A stretch of DNA of 30,721 bases from IMG/VR virus record IMGVR_UViG_3300020182_000126, positions 1-30,721 of that record; one strand, written 5' to 3'. The notes beneath the pieces were generated by a model that did no database searches, was not told the origin of the DNA, and saw only the letters and a list, made by a program, of their open reading frames with translations. Positions 6,268-13,942 of this stretch are shown here, piece by piece. How positions within the stretch are numbered: the first letter of the stretch is position 1; every line of letters starts with the position of its first letter. This stretch comes from a virus. A program made the translations under genes and the position numbers.

Positions 6268-6275
6268 TATTTATA
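6268..6275 (-). promoter_or_regulatory. T4-type late promoter (minus strand) abutting a start codon
   Basis: The plus strand reads TATTTATA, so the minus strand has exact TATAAATA, ending five bases before the ATG at 6262. By the T4 convention (-13 to -6), transcription would start at the A of that ATG. It lies between the gp4 stop and the gp2-like start, the only noncoding bases there. Confidence 0.5.
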
Positions 6276-6276
6276 C

Positions 6277-6789
6277 CTATTTTTTAGTCTTTTTCTTACG
6301 GAATGGTTTTAAAGGCTTGAGCTTTTTTAATGCACCCTTTTTAGATTGTTTAGGCATGATGCCCATTTCCGTAAGATGCTTCTCTGTCCATATTTCAAAC
6401 GACCAACCACGATCCTTTGCATAGACTTCAGCAGTCTCCCATTTGTTTCTATTCTTAACATATGTCATAGCTTCGTTGATGTAACGCTTAGACTTGTCTG
6501 GTCGTTTTGGTGGTCGAGTCTCTTTGTCTGGTTTGACTTCAACGAGTAGAGTCTTGCCATTGGTAAATGTGATCTTTAGATCCATAAAGTAACGATGCAT
6601 CCGCTTGTCAACATCCCAGAAGTATGGTATAACCACTTCTTCACTACACCACTTCTTAATATTGTGGCTGTTAGTGACATCGCACCAATAGAAGCAATGA
6701 CGCTCCCACATTGACCTATATACAACTTTATCTGGGTCTCCACTGTACTTTGATCTATTTTTAACTATATACTTTCCTGAATAAGCCAT
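6277..6789 (-). CDS. 4: gp4, head completion nuclease-fold protein
   Basis: 170 residues from the ATG at 6789. The N-terminus MAYSGKY...KYSGDPDKVVYRS.WE is the characteristic start of T4 gp4 (also gp50; 150 residues in T4). The frame is open eight codons further upstream, to 6813, but the family begins at MAYSGK and GGAAG lies about ten bases before 6789, so I chose 6789. The core has VIPYFWDVDKRMHRYFMD (D70) and LLVEVKPDKETRPP (E84, K86), a PD-(D/E)xK/TnsA-like nuclease pattern. The C-terminal 30 residues are very Lys-rich, longer than in T4. In T4 it completes heads before tail joining. First gene of the minus-strand operon. Confidence 0.9.
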   Translation of the reverse strand: MAYSGKYIVKNRSKYSGDPDKVVYRSMWERHCFYWCDVTNSHNIKKWCSEEVVIPYFWDVDKRMHRYFMDLKITFTNGKTLLVEVKPDKETRPPKRPDKSKRYINEAMTYVKNRNKWETAEVYAKDRGWSFEIWTEKHLTEMGIMPKQSKKGALKKLKPLKPFRKKKTKK

Positions 6790-6796
6790 ATAAATA
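6789..6796 (+). promoter_or_regulatory. T4-type late promoter for the gp48 operon
   Basis: Exact TATAAATA on the plus strand, overlapping the first codon of gp4 on the opposite strand. The predicted start is near 6802, giving a leader of about 32 bases before the gp48 ATG at 6834. It is the only strong promoter visible ahead of the long plus-strand gene run. Confidence 0.7.
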
Positions 6797-6813
6797 CTTC
6801 CATAAGATAACAC

Positions 6814-6821
6814 TATTTATT
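6814..6821 (-). promoter_or_regulatory. Possible late promoter of gp4 operon (AATAAATA)
   Basis: The minus strand reads AATAAATA, one base off the T4 late consensus. The predicted start near 6808 gives a 19-base leader containing GGAAG before the gp4 ATG at 6789. The divergent region would then hold two back-to-back late promoters. Confidence 0.35.
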
Positions 6822-6833
6822 GGATAATTACCT

Positions 6834-7865
6834 ATGGATGATTTAAGAGCACAAAGAACATCTAGCTACCGGGCTGTACAGAAGTATGAGTTTCCTCTCG
6901 ATAAAGAATCGACTAAGTATCAAGCTAAGATAATCTTTAACGCTCGAGAAGTAAAGTCGTTTGATGTTAACTTTTTATTCGATATGGCTGCTATGTCTCA
7001 AACTGTTGTTGATACAAACAATCCTAATGAAGTAGCCCAGTTTGAGAGAGATATTAAACAAAAGCAAAAAAGTGCTCAAGAATCTGGAGAGGCTGTATAC
7101 CAATCCAATTACGGTAACGGTATTCAATCCTCTATGCAAAAAGCTACAGGTCAAAGCTTTAAAGGTGGATCAAAAGGTAAGGCTACATTGTACTTACCAC
7201 AAGCAATACAGATTGCTGATCAAGCTAGCTACGATAATATTGACTTGGGTATATTGGGAGCAGGAACTCAATCAGGATTGCAAGCCGGAGCTGCTATTTT
7301 ACCCAAATTATATGAAGATGGAGTTAATGCTGCTTCGTCTATTTTAGCTGCGTTAAGTGGTAACGCTGGTGGAACAACTCAAGAGCTGGCACGATTGGCA
7401 GTGACCCGAGCTGCTAATAAAATTCCTGGGCAGGGAGTATCTGGAGCTGTAAGCGCAGCAACGCGCGTTGCAATCAATCCTAACACAAGAGCACAATTTA
7501 AAAGTATACCACTAAGAGAGTTCACATTCAGTTTTAAAATGATACCTACTTCTAAAGAAGAAACTAATCAGATAAAAGGTTTAATAAAGTTTTTCAGAAC
7601 TCAATTGTATCCGGAGGTAATACCTTTAGGAGACATCAACGCAGGTTATAAGTTTCCTAACGTATTTGAAATTGATATTAAATATGGAGATGATAAACAG
7701 CTTGCCACAAAAATACTTCCATCATATATCAAAACGTTCTTGGCTACTTACAACTCTTCTGGAATGGGTTTTTTAGAAGGTGGTGACTTTAGTGAAGTCG
7801 ACATAACAATGTCCTTTATAGAGTCTGGTACTCTACATCAGAAATTAATAAAAGAGGGTTATTAA
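6834..7865 (+). CDS. 48: gp48, baseplate tail tube cap
   Basis: 343 residues (T4 gp48 is 364). The C-terminal region has LREFTFSFKMIPTSKEE near residue 225, then IKFFRTQLYPEV, FPNVFEIDIKYGD and a final MGFLEGGDFSEVDITMSFIE, the tube-fold signature of T4 gp48. The middle (about 85-200) is low-complexity, rich in Gly, Ala and Gln. It sits on the baseplate hub and starts the tail tube. It is the first gene after an exact late promoter at 6789, with no strong ribosome site seen. It is followed after one base (TAA-T-ATG) by gp53. Confidence 0.85.
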   Translation: MDDLRAQRTSSYRAVQKYEFPLDKESTKYQAKIIFNAREVKSFDVNFLFDMAAMSQTVVDTNNPNEVAQFERDIKQKQKSAQESGEAVYQSNYGNGIQSSMQKATGQSFKGGSKGKATLYLPQAIQIADQASYDNIDLGILGAGTQSGLQAGAAILPKLYEDGVNAASSILAALSGNAGGTTQELARLAVTRAANKIPGQGVSGAVSAATRVAINPNTRAQFKSIPLREFTFSFKMIPTSKEETNQIKGLIKFFRTQLYPEVIPLGDINAGYKFPNVFEIDIKYGDDKQLATKILPSYIKTFLATYNSSGMGFLEGGDFSEVDITMSFIESGTLHQKLIKEGY

Positions 7866-7866
7866 T

Positions 7867-8616
7867 ATGTACTTCAAAAGATTCCCTATGGTATACTATA
7901 ACTTTGGTGATAACGAAGCTAACACCATCTTTCCCAACATAACAGCATATGTCGACATAATAGATCAAGTGAAGCAAGAGGTGTCTTTTTATGACAAATA
8001 CACTATACTAGATGGTGATAGACCTGACACAGTTTCGCAGATGCTATATGATACTCCTGACTTCCATTGGACGTTCTTTGCTATGAATGATGGGTTGAGA
8101 GAGTCTGGATGGCCTTTGGCTTCCCATAAACTCAGAGCTCTTGTAAAGAAAAGATATCCTCATAGAACAGTTACGACAGAATCTAATATTGCTTCTATAT
8201 TTCTTCCAGGTACACCTGTAGTGGGTAAAACATCTGGTACAACAGGTATTGTGATAGAGCGTAACCTTGACTTGGGCCAAATTGTTATTGCTTCTGATAA
8301 AAATGGAGCAGGGTTAAATAACAACTTTGGGCAGACAGAGCAGATTGCTGGTGGTACAACAGCAGAAGAGCAAACTGTTCAGCTAGCTACTTTAATAGGC
8401 GAGTCGGAACAGTTCAACGCTCCTTTGTATTATAAGAACACATCTGGAGACATTGTAGATATTGATCCGTATAATCAAATAACTTCTGGACTTATACCTA
8501 CTACCGTTATGGAAGATAATATGGACTTTAATGATAGGTTAAAAGAAATTATTATAATAAAACCTGATAGTGTAACTAGTGTGGTGAGTGAATACTTCAG
8601 GTTGCTGAAAGATTAA
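7867..8616 (+). CDS. 53: gp53, baseplate wedge protein
   Basis: 249 residues (T4 gp53 is 196). The N-terminus has the gp53 pattern: FPMVYYNFGD, ITAYVDIIDQVKQE, FYDKYTILDGDRPDTVSQML, then DTPDFHWTFFAMNDGLRESGWPL near residues 63-84. In T4, gp53 clamps neighbouring gp6/gp7 wedges together. The region after residue 110 (VVGKTSGTTGIVIERNLDLGQI) is an added small beta domain, and the C-terminus returns to DFNDRLKEIIIIKPDSVTSV. Starts one base after the gp48 stop and ends one base before the next gene. Confidence 0.85.
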   Translation: MYFKRFPMVYYNFGDNEANTIFPNITAYVDIIDQVKQEVSFYDKYTILDGDRPDTVSQMLYDTPDFHWTFFAMNDGLRESGWPLASHKLRALVKKRYPHRTVTTESNIASIFLPGTPVVGKTSGTTGIVIERNLDLGQIVIASDKNGAGLNNNFGQTEQIAGGTTAEEQTVQLATLIGESEQFNAPLYYKNTSGDIVDIDPYNQITSGLIPTTVMEDNMDFNDRLKEIIIIKPDSVTSVVSEYFRLLKD

Positions 8617-8617
8617 T

Positions 8618-10009
8618 ATGTCCGAAACTACTCCTCAAAGCGAATATATAATCGAACGCGCAATATTTACTGCCGATCGATTACCAGGCACAGCAATTGC
8701 TCCTATGGACCTAAGTGGGTCTATCGCAGAGTTGGTGATATATGAAAGTATTGAATTGCCATATCTCACTGGTGCTGTTGCTATAGCTGATAGTGTTAAG
8801 TTCAGAGATGCTATGGGAATAAAAGGAACAGAAAGATTAGAAATAGCTTTACTAGCAACTAAAAATTCTGCTCCTATAATAAAAACATTTATGATAACAG
8901 GTATTGATAAAAACATATCTGTTAACGAACGAACAGATTTAATCACACTTACCTTATTAGAAGAGCACGCTTATCTAAGCGGTGTAATGAAGATGAGTGA
9001 ATCATACACTGGTAAGCCAGAAAATATAATCAATAATATATTATCATCTCAATTGAATAAAGAGTTGTCAAACGAAGGCAATGTAAATCAACAACAAAGA
9101 ATGAAAGTTAATATACCTTATTGGATGCCTCTACAAGCATGTGACTGGCTTAGAGATAGGATGTCTTATTCATACGGCAGTCCATTCTTTTTATACTCTT
9201 CTTTAAGAGACGATAAGATACATCTAGATGACTTAGACAACCTTATGAGAAAGGCTGCATGGAATAAAAGTGACCCATACACATTCTCACAATCAGCTCA
9301 CAATCAAGTACCAGATCAAGTTGGGCCTGATATGAAAAGATCAGAATTTTTTCATGTAAAGTCCTACAGAGCTCAAAAAATAGAAAGTACATTCAGACTT
9401 GCGCAAGCTGGTGCTATAGGGTCTGAATTTAAAACTATGGATATATCTTCTGGATCATTTTTAGATAATGCAAAACATGACTCTAGAGATACATTAAACA
9501 GACTTGTGCAGAGTGTAGAATCAAACTCTGACATAGATGCAGCTATAGGATATGATACAAGCCTTGTTTTGGGCAATGGTAAAGCAATAGGAGAGCTCCC
9601 CTCTAAAGTCTTTAGTGGAGTTGTAACTACAGGGTTGTTTTATGAAAATGATGGTGTGACAACAATAAGCAGTTACCACGAAGAATCTAAACAACAAGCT
9701 CTTTACAAATCAAAGATAAAATCGGCTTCTCTAAGAACTATACTAATGAATAATGTTATTACGATAAATGTACCAGGTGCACCATACATCGCCGCTCAAC
9801 AGAATATAGGGGTAGGGTCTAATCTTACACTTAATTATCCAGCACCAACTCAATCAGCAGAAAGTTTAGCGTCTGGTGAACCGAGCTTAGATAAAAATAG
9901 ATCAGGTAAGTTTTTAATTTATAGAACAATGCATGTGTTTTCAGACGGTAAATATAATGTTCAAATGGATATTGTAAAACTTACTAATAAGATAGGTGGT
10001 GTACAATGA
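8618..10009 (+). CDS. gp27-like baseplate central hub protein, putative
   Basis: 463 residues (T4 gp27 is 391). Features: AELVIYESIELPYLTGAVAIAD near residues 35-56, KGTERLEIALL near 75, FMITGIDKNISVNERTDLITLTLLEEHAYL near 106-135 and PYWMPLQACDWLRDRM near 166-181. This succession of a beta barrel, a helix-rich docking region and a second barrel is that of the gp27/VgrG/P2 gpD hub family, and the position between gp53 and a gp5-like gene fits. It would form the trimeric ring linking tail tube and spike. The assignment is from pattern and context; direct similarity to T4 gp27 is weak by eye. Overlaps the next gene by four bases (ATGA). Confidence 0.7.
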   Translation: MSETTPQSEYIIERAIFTADRLPGTAIAPMDLSGSIAELVIYESIELPYLTGAVAIADSVKFRDAMGIKGTERLEIALLATKNSAPIIKTFMITGIDKNISVNERTDLITLTLLEEHAYLSGVMKMSESYTGKPENIINNILSSQLNKELSNEGNVNQQQRMKVNIPYWMPLQACDWLRDRMSYSYGSPFFLYSSLRDDKIHLDDLDNLMRKAAWNKSDPYTFSQSAHNQVPDQVGPDMKRSEFFHVKSYRAQKIESTFRLAQAGAIGSEFKTMDISSGSFLDNAKHDSRDTLNRLVQSVESNSDIDAAIGYDTSLVLGNGKAIGELPSKVFSGVVTTGLFYENDGVTTISSYHEESKQQALYKSKIKSASLRTILMNNVITINVPGAPYIAAQQNIGVGSNLTLNYPAPTQSAESLASGEPSLDKNRSGKFLIYRTMHVFSDGKYNVQMDIVKLTNKIGGVQ

Positions 10010-11115
10010 GAACAATAAACACAGAGTTTTATGGTGATGATTCCAGATGGTTTATTGGAGTGGTTTCACAGATAGGTGATGTAAGAAACCTAGGTAGAGT
10101 TAGAGTACGTATATTTGGTATTCATAATGAAGATACATCTAAAATCAAGATAACCGATCTACCATGGGCGTCTGTGATTGTACCTGTTACTCAAGGTGGT
10201 GTATCTGGTTCTACTATGCCTGATGGTATACAAGTAGGTGCTCAAGTCTATGGTATATTCTTAGACGGTAAGCATTCGCAATCACCTCTTATATTAGGTT
10301 CTATACCACAAGACTCTGGAATGAGAGTTATAGTAGATGAACCATCAGATTCCTTTGCGTTGGCAAAACCTTCTAAGAATGAAAGTAATATCCGAATCGG
10401 TGATGAAGTTACTAAAGTAGAAGCAGATAAACTTGTAGCAATGGGTGAGCCCAACCCTATTATTGGAACAGTTGTTAATACGAGACAAGCTGAGCTACTA
10501 AATGTGGGTGCTTCTGGATCTGGAATATTAAATCTTAATCTTATTGGTTCTACTCGTCAAGAGCAAGCTTTTAATTATCTTAAAGGTTACTTCGAAACAA
10601 ATGGTAACATTGGTGATCCAGGATCATGTGCTGCAGCATTTGTGGGTAATTTTATCCATGAGTCGGGTCACAATTTGGACCCTAAAGCTAGACCTCCTAG
10701 AGAGCCAGCTGTAGGTATAGCTCAGTGGAATTCAAGACAACCCGAACTAAAACAATTTGCGAATAGTGTATCTGGAGCAAGTTATTTAAACTTCTCAGTT
10801 CAATTAGCATTTGTAGTACATGAGCTGGAGAATAAACAATCAAGAAGAACTTATTCTCGATTAGTCAATTCTAGTACGATTATAGAATACACCGAAGTTG
10901 TTATGGCTCTTTACGAGACTCCTTCTACCGCTTATAACTATCACAAAGAATCATCATTCATAAGCAACTATAACATCCATGCTCGTAACGGTGGTATCAG
11001 AGGTGCTGTAAAGAAAACATCTAGACAGAGTAGTGCTTTATTGGCTTACTCAGCAGCATTTGAGAAGAGATTAATATCCGCTAAGGAAGTATCTAGCAAA
11101 TTTGGAGATGCGTAA
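10006..11115 (+). CDS. gp5-like hub protein: OB domain plus tail lysozyme domain
   Basis: 369 residues. Residues about 1-105 are a gp5/VgrG-type OB fold (WFIGVVSQIGDVRNLGRVRVRIFGIH; LPWASVIVPV; PDGIQVGAQVYGIFLDGKHSQSPLILGSI). Residues about 185-330 resemble the phage tail lysozyme family Phage_lysozyme2: FVGNFIHESGHNLDP with candidate catalytic E219, then VGIAQWNSRQPELKQFA at 236-252. T4 gp5 (575 residues) instead carries a T4-lysozyme-type domain and a C-terminal beta-helix. Both are replaced or missing here, and a separate gene at 12494 supplies a beta-helix. It would cut peptidoglycan during DNA injection. Joined to neighbours by ATGA before and TAATG after. Confidence 0.8.
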   Translation: MRTINTEFYGDDSRWFIGVVSQIGDVRNLGRVRVRIFGIHNEDTSKIKITDLPWASVIVPVTQGGVSGSTMPDGIQVGAQVYGIFLDGKHSQSPLILGSIPQDSGMRVIVDEPSDSFALAKPSKNESNIRIGDEVTKVEADKLVAMGEPNPIIGTVVNTRQAELLNVGASGSGILNLNLIGSTRQEQAFNYLKGYFETNGNIGDPGSCAAAFVGNFIHESGHNLDPKARPPREPAVGIAQWNSRQPELKQFANSVSGASYLNFSVQLAFVVHELENKQSRRTYSRLVNSSTIIEYTEVVMALYETPSTAYNYHKESSFISNYNIHARNGGIRGAVKKTSRQSSALLAYSAAFEKRLISAKEVSSKFGDA

Positions 11116-12494
11116 TGGCAACTATATCAGAAATTAACAGTATATTAAAAAGTGTAAAAGTTGGCGCTGGTTTCAACTCTCTCGTTCAAGATACATCAGC
11201 CGTTGCTTCTAATGTTCAAGCTTTAAACTCAACAAGCCTTGGAGGTCTACTGAATGAGACTCTAAGTGGTGTTCAATCTCTTAATACATCAGTCAACACA
11301 GCATCTAGTATAGCAATACTATCTCAGAACATACCAGGTATACAGGATCAGATAATAAAAGATGTGAGTAGTAGTAAAACAGACCTAGATGCCATAACAG
11401 GTGCTACAGTATCTAATGGTTTTTTGGATGTTGTTATTACATGTCCTACTCCAGAAGGAGTGAAGGCATCGATAGGAGCTATAGCTACTCCAACTGCTTC
11501 ACAGACTGAAACAATTATTGGTAACATAACTCCAAAGAAATATTCAAGTCAAGTCAAGGACATATCTACCAAGGACTTTTCTGATTTCTCAGGTGACTTT
11601 TCCAAATCGTTGGGTTCTTTTGTGTCATCATTTACCAACCAATCGAGCACTCAAACAGGCAATCCAATACAAGATATACTCTTGCAGTCAGATAAAACTC
11701 CTTTGACTGTGATAGAGAACTTTGGAGTTCCTAAAAACCAAGCTGTGGCAGTGCTTGTATTATTACAAGCTAAGGAAGATCGCAAAGCTATAATTCTAGT
11801 TCAACAACTAACTAAGAAACCTATAGGAGATATAGAGACTTTTATATCTTCTGTTCCTATCACTATCAATGAGCAGCTCCAAGTAAATACATCATTTGCC
11901 TCTACAACAGGTACATATGATGTATCAAGTAAGAATAACACATGGGTAGGTCCTACTACCCAAGATAACTACTTTGACATTATTGCTACTCAAGAACAAC
12001 TAATAGTTGAATTTATTGTGGCTAATAGAGAGATAACAGAACTAGTATTTTATGGTCACGAGATGACACCTAATCAAGTACTTACTGCAAAGGATATACA
12101 CGCATCGTATGTTGCAGATGGAAATGATGGCATACCGTTCCACTATGTAATACAATCTAATGGTAACCTACAGCGCGGTAGACCTCTATCAGTAGACGGC
12201 ACATACTCCACAACCCATGATAAGTACTCTGTGGGTATAGTTGTTCCCCACTATCAAAACAGTGATGCTTCGGTTCAGCAAGGTGCTACCATTAGCAAGA
12301 TACTTGCAGCTTTTTATCAAGTATGGCCTGGAGGTCAAGTATTCGATGCGCAAGAGGATTTGGATGAATCTCAAGTATCAGTAGGTGTTTCAATTGCAAG
12401 TTATATGGAAACATTTAAAAAGGTTAATAACGGAGGATCTGGTAGGTCCTTTTCAACAGCTCAGTTAATTAGTGCTGCGCAAGGAAATGTATAA
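11115..12494 (+). CDS. Baseplate protein with amidase-like (Amidase_2/PGRP) C-terminal domain, probably inactive
   Basis: 459 residues. The N-terminal half (1 to about 260) is Ser/Thr-rich and helical with no recognised domain. Residues about 285-432 follow the Amidase_2 order: ELVFYGHEM (H315 as the first zinc ligand), GIPFHYVIQSNGNLQRGRPL (339-358), HDKYSVGIVVP (368-378), then WPGGQVFDAQEDLDESQVSVGVSIASY (404-430). Active members have GH...(D/C)PG in this last block; here the His position is Ala (near 412) and the D/C-P-G becomes V-S-V-G, so two of three zinc ligands seem lost. I infer a structural, perhaps peptidoglycan-binding, role beside the lysozyme-type hub protein. TAATG junctions on both sides. 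Confidence 0.65.
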   Translation: MATISEINSILKSVKVGAGFNSLVQDTSAVASNVQALNSTSLGGLLNETLSGVQSLNTSVNTASSIAILSQNIPGIQDQIIKDVSSSKTDLDAITGATVSNGFLDVVITCPTPEGVKASIGAIATPTASQTETIIGNITPKKYSSQVKDISTKDFSDFSGDFSKSLGSFVSSFTNQSSTQTGNPIQDILLQSDKTPLTVIENFGVPKNQAVAVLVLLQAKEDRKAIILVQQLTKKPIGDIETFISSVPITINEQLQVNTSFASTTGTYDVSSKNNTWVGPTTQDNYFDIIATQEQLIVEFIVANREITELVFYGHEMTPNQVLTAKDIHASYVADGNDGIPFHYVIQSNGNLQRGRPLSVDGTYSTTHDKYSVGIVVPHYQNSDASVQQGATISKILAAFYQVWPGGQVFDAQEDLDESQVSVGVSIASYMETFKKVNNGGSGRSFSTAQLISAAQGNV

Positions 12495-13942
12495 TGGGTA
12501 AGACAAACAATGTGGAATCGGTTGTTAGCCGAGAGGTAGTTCAAGGGTCAGGTGCGGTACACTCTCAGGGGTTGGCAAAGCATCCCTTCTCTGACAATAC
12601 AGGAGCTTACCCCAAAGCTGGGAAAGAAGGCAAGCCAGTAACAACACAAGGTGGATTATTAATTAATACATATGGTGCTGATGTGCCTATCGATACAGCT
12701 CAAGGCAATGCTGCTAATAACACAACTTGTTATGCTCATACAACACCTGCAGGACATACAGTAGAATATAACGATACGCCTGGCTCAGAAAGAATAATGA
12801 TTCGCCATAAGAACGGTGATGGTATAAACATTGGACCTGATGGGTCTATTATCATATCATCTAAGAGACGTATTGATAAAGCTAACGAAGACTATTTCTT
12901 AGAAGTAAAGAATGGTAATCTAAAGTTTGAAGGTAATCTTACCATTGATGTAACAGGTGATTTCAATGTTAATGTTGGTGGTGAGTATAATGTTAACTCT
13001 ACTAAGAAGACAGAAGTAGTTAATGGACCATACACTAGAACAGTTACTGGAGATGATATAAAAACAGTTGATGGTAATCAGACTAATTTAGTTACTGGAG
13101 GAGGAGCTCATCAGTATCTAGAAGGTCTATCAACTGTTGTTAAAGGTGATAGTAGATATATTGTAGAAGGTCCTCACACAGAATCTATATCCGGAGTATT
13201 GACTATGACATCAGAAGCTGAAGTCGTGCTTACTTCACCTGAAGCTAACATAGCTGCTGATAACTTATCGTTGTTTGGTGATACAGGTACTATAGGTGGT
13301 GAAAATATGCAAATGTATACAATGAATTTAAGAGCTGGTGGTACAGTATACGCTGACGTTTCAATGGATACTCCAAAGGGTAATATTACCAGAGTTGCAG
13401 GAACATCAGCTCACTACACTACATTCCATGGTGATCTAAATGGTACTGCTCTAAGATCTAACATTACAGCTGCACAGAATTACCCTGATACAGATCCTGG
13501 TGGCAACACATCCGGATCTGCGTATTCATATACAAATAACTCAGCAGATGATTTAACTAATAACACAGATGAAACTGCTAAACCTACTTCTACTCTTTTA
13601 ACTGATTATAGAACCAAGAGTGACAAAGGTGTGAGAGTTGTTAAGGTTGATCCAGATGATGTCCAAAAGAATAATATTGATCTATCTAAAAAGACTTCTG
13701 GCGTAACAAATAAGAATATAGATGTAGCTCAAGTAAGACGTAAGATGAGAGATCCAGCTCATAGAGATAACGTAGAGTTTACTACTCTGATGTTATCTGA
13801 AGGTAAACTATCACCAGATTATGCTAACGTATCTCCTCCTAACGTAGAAACTGTACAAGACACAGAAACACTGGTTGTACAAGGCAGTTCTGTTTTAGGC
13901 AATCCATCTCAACATCTTACTTCTAAAAGGATTATTAGATAA
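12494..13942 (+). CDS. Beta-helical spike protein (gp5 C-terminal-like)
   Basis: 482 residues. An N-terminal segment (NTYGADVPIDTAQGNAANN near 58-76; GHTVEYNDTPGSERIMIRH near 88-106) is followed by DGINIGPDGSIIISS and a long array of short beta strands (LEVKNGNLKFEGNLTIDVTG; FNVNVGGEYNVNS; YTRTVTGDDIKTVDGN; STVVKGDSRYIVEG), the periodic pattern of a triple-stranded beta-helix as in the T4 gp5 C-domain and VgrG needles. After about residue 330 it becomes Asn/Thr/Asp-rich and less regular, with a C-terminal stretch RRKMRDPAHRDNVEF and ending ...KRIIR. It probably forms the trimeric membrane-piercing needle, here separate from the OB/lysozyme protein. TAATG junctions at both ends. Confidence 0.75.
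   Translation: MGKTNNVESVVSREVVQGSGAVHSQGLAKHPFSDNTGAYPKAGKEGKPVTTQGGLLINTYGADVPIDTAQGNAANNTTCYAHTTPAGHTVEYNDTPGSERIMIRHKNGDGINIGPDGSIIISSKRRIDKANEDYFLEVKNGNLKFEGNLTIDVTGDFNVNVGGEYNVNSTKKTEVVNGPYTRTVTGDDIKTVDGNQTNLVTGGGAHQYLEGLSTVVKGDSRYIVEGPHTESISGVLTMTSEAEVVLTSPEANIAADNLSLFGDTGTIGGENMQMYTMNLRAGGTVYADVSMDTPKGNITRVAGTSAHYTTFHGDLNGTALRSNITAAQNYPDTDPGGNTSGSAYSYTNNSADDLTNNTDETAKPTSTLLTDYRTKSDKGVRVVKVDPDDVQKNNIDLSKKTSGVTNKNIDVAQVRRKMRDPAHRDNVEFTTLMLSEGKLSPDYANVSPPNVETVQDTETLVVQGSSVLGNPSQHLTSKRIIR

Noticed and set aside
6790-6813. Eight-codon N-terminal extension of gp4
   Set aside because: The T4 family begins at MAYSGK, and the GGAAG site fits the ATG at 6789.
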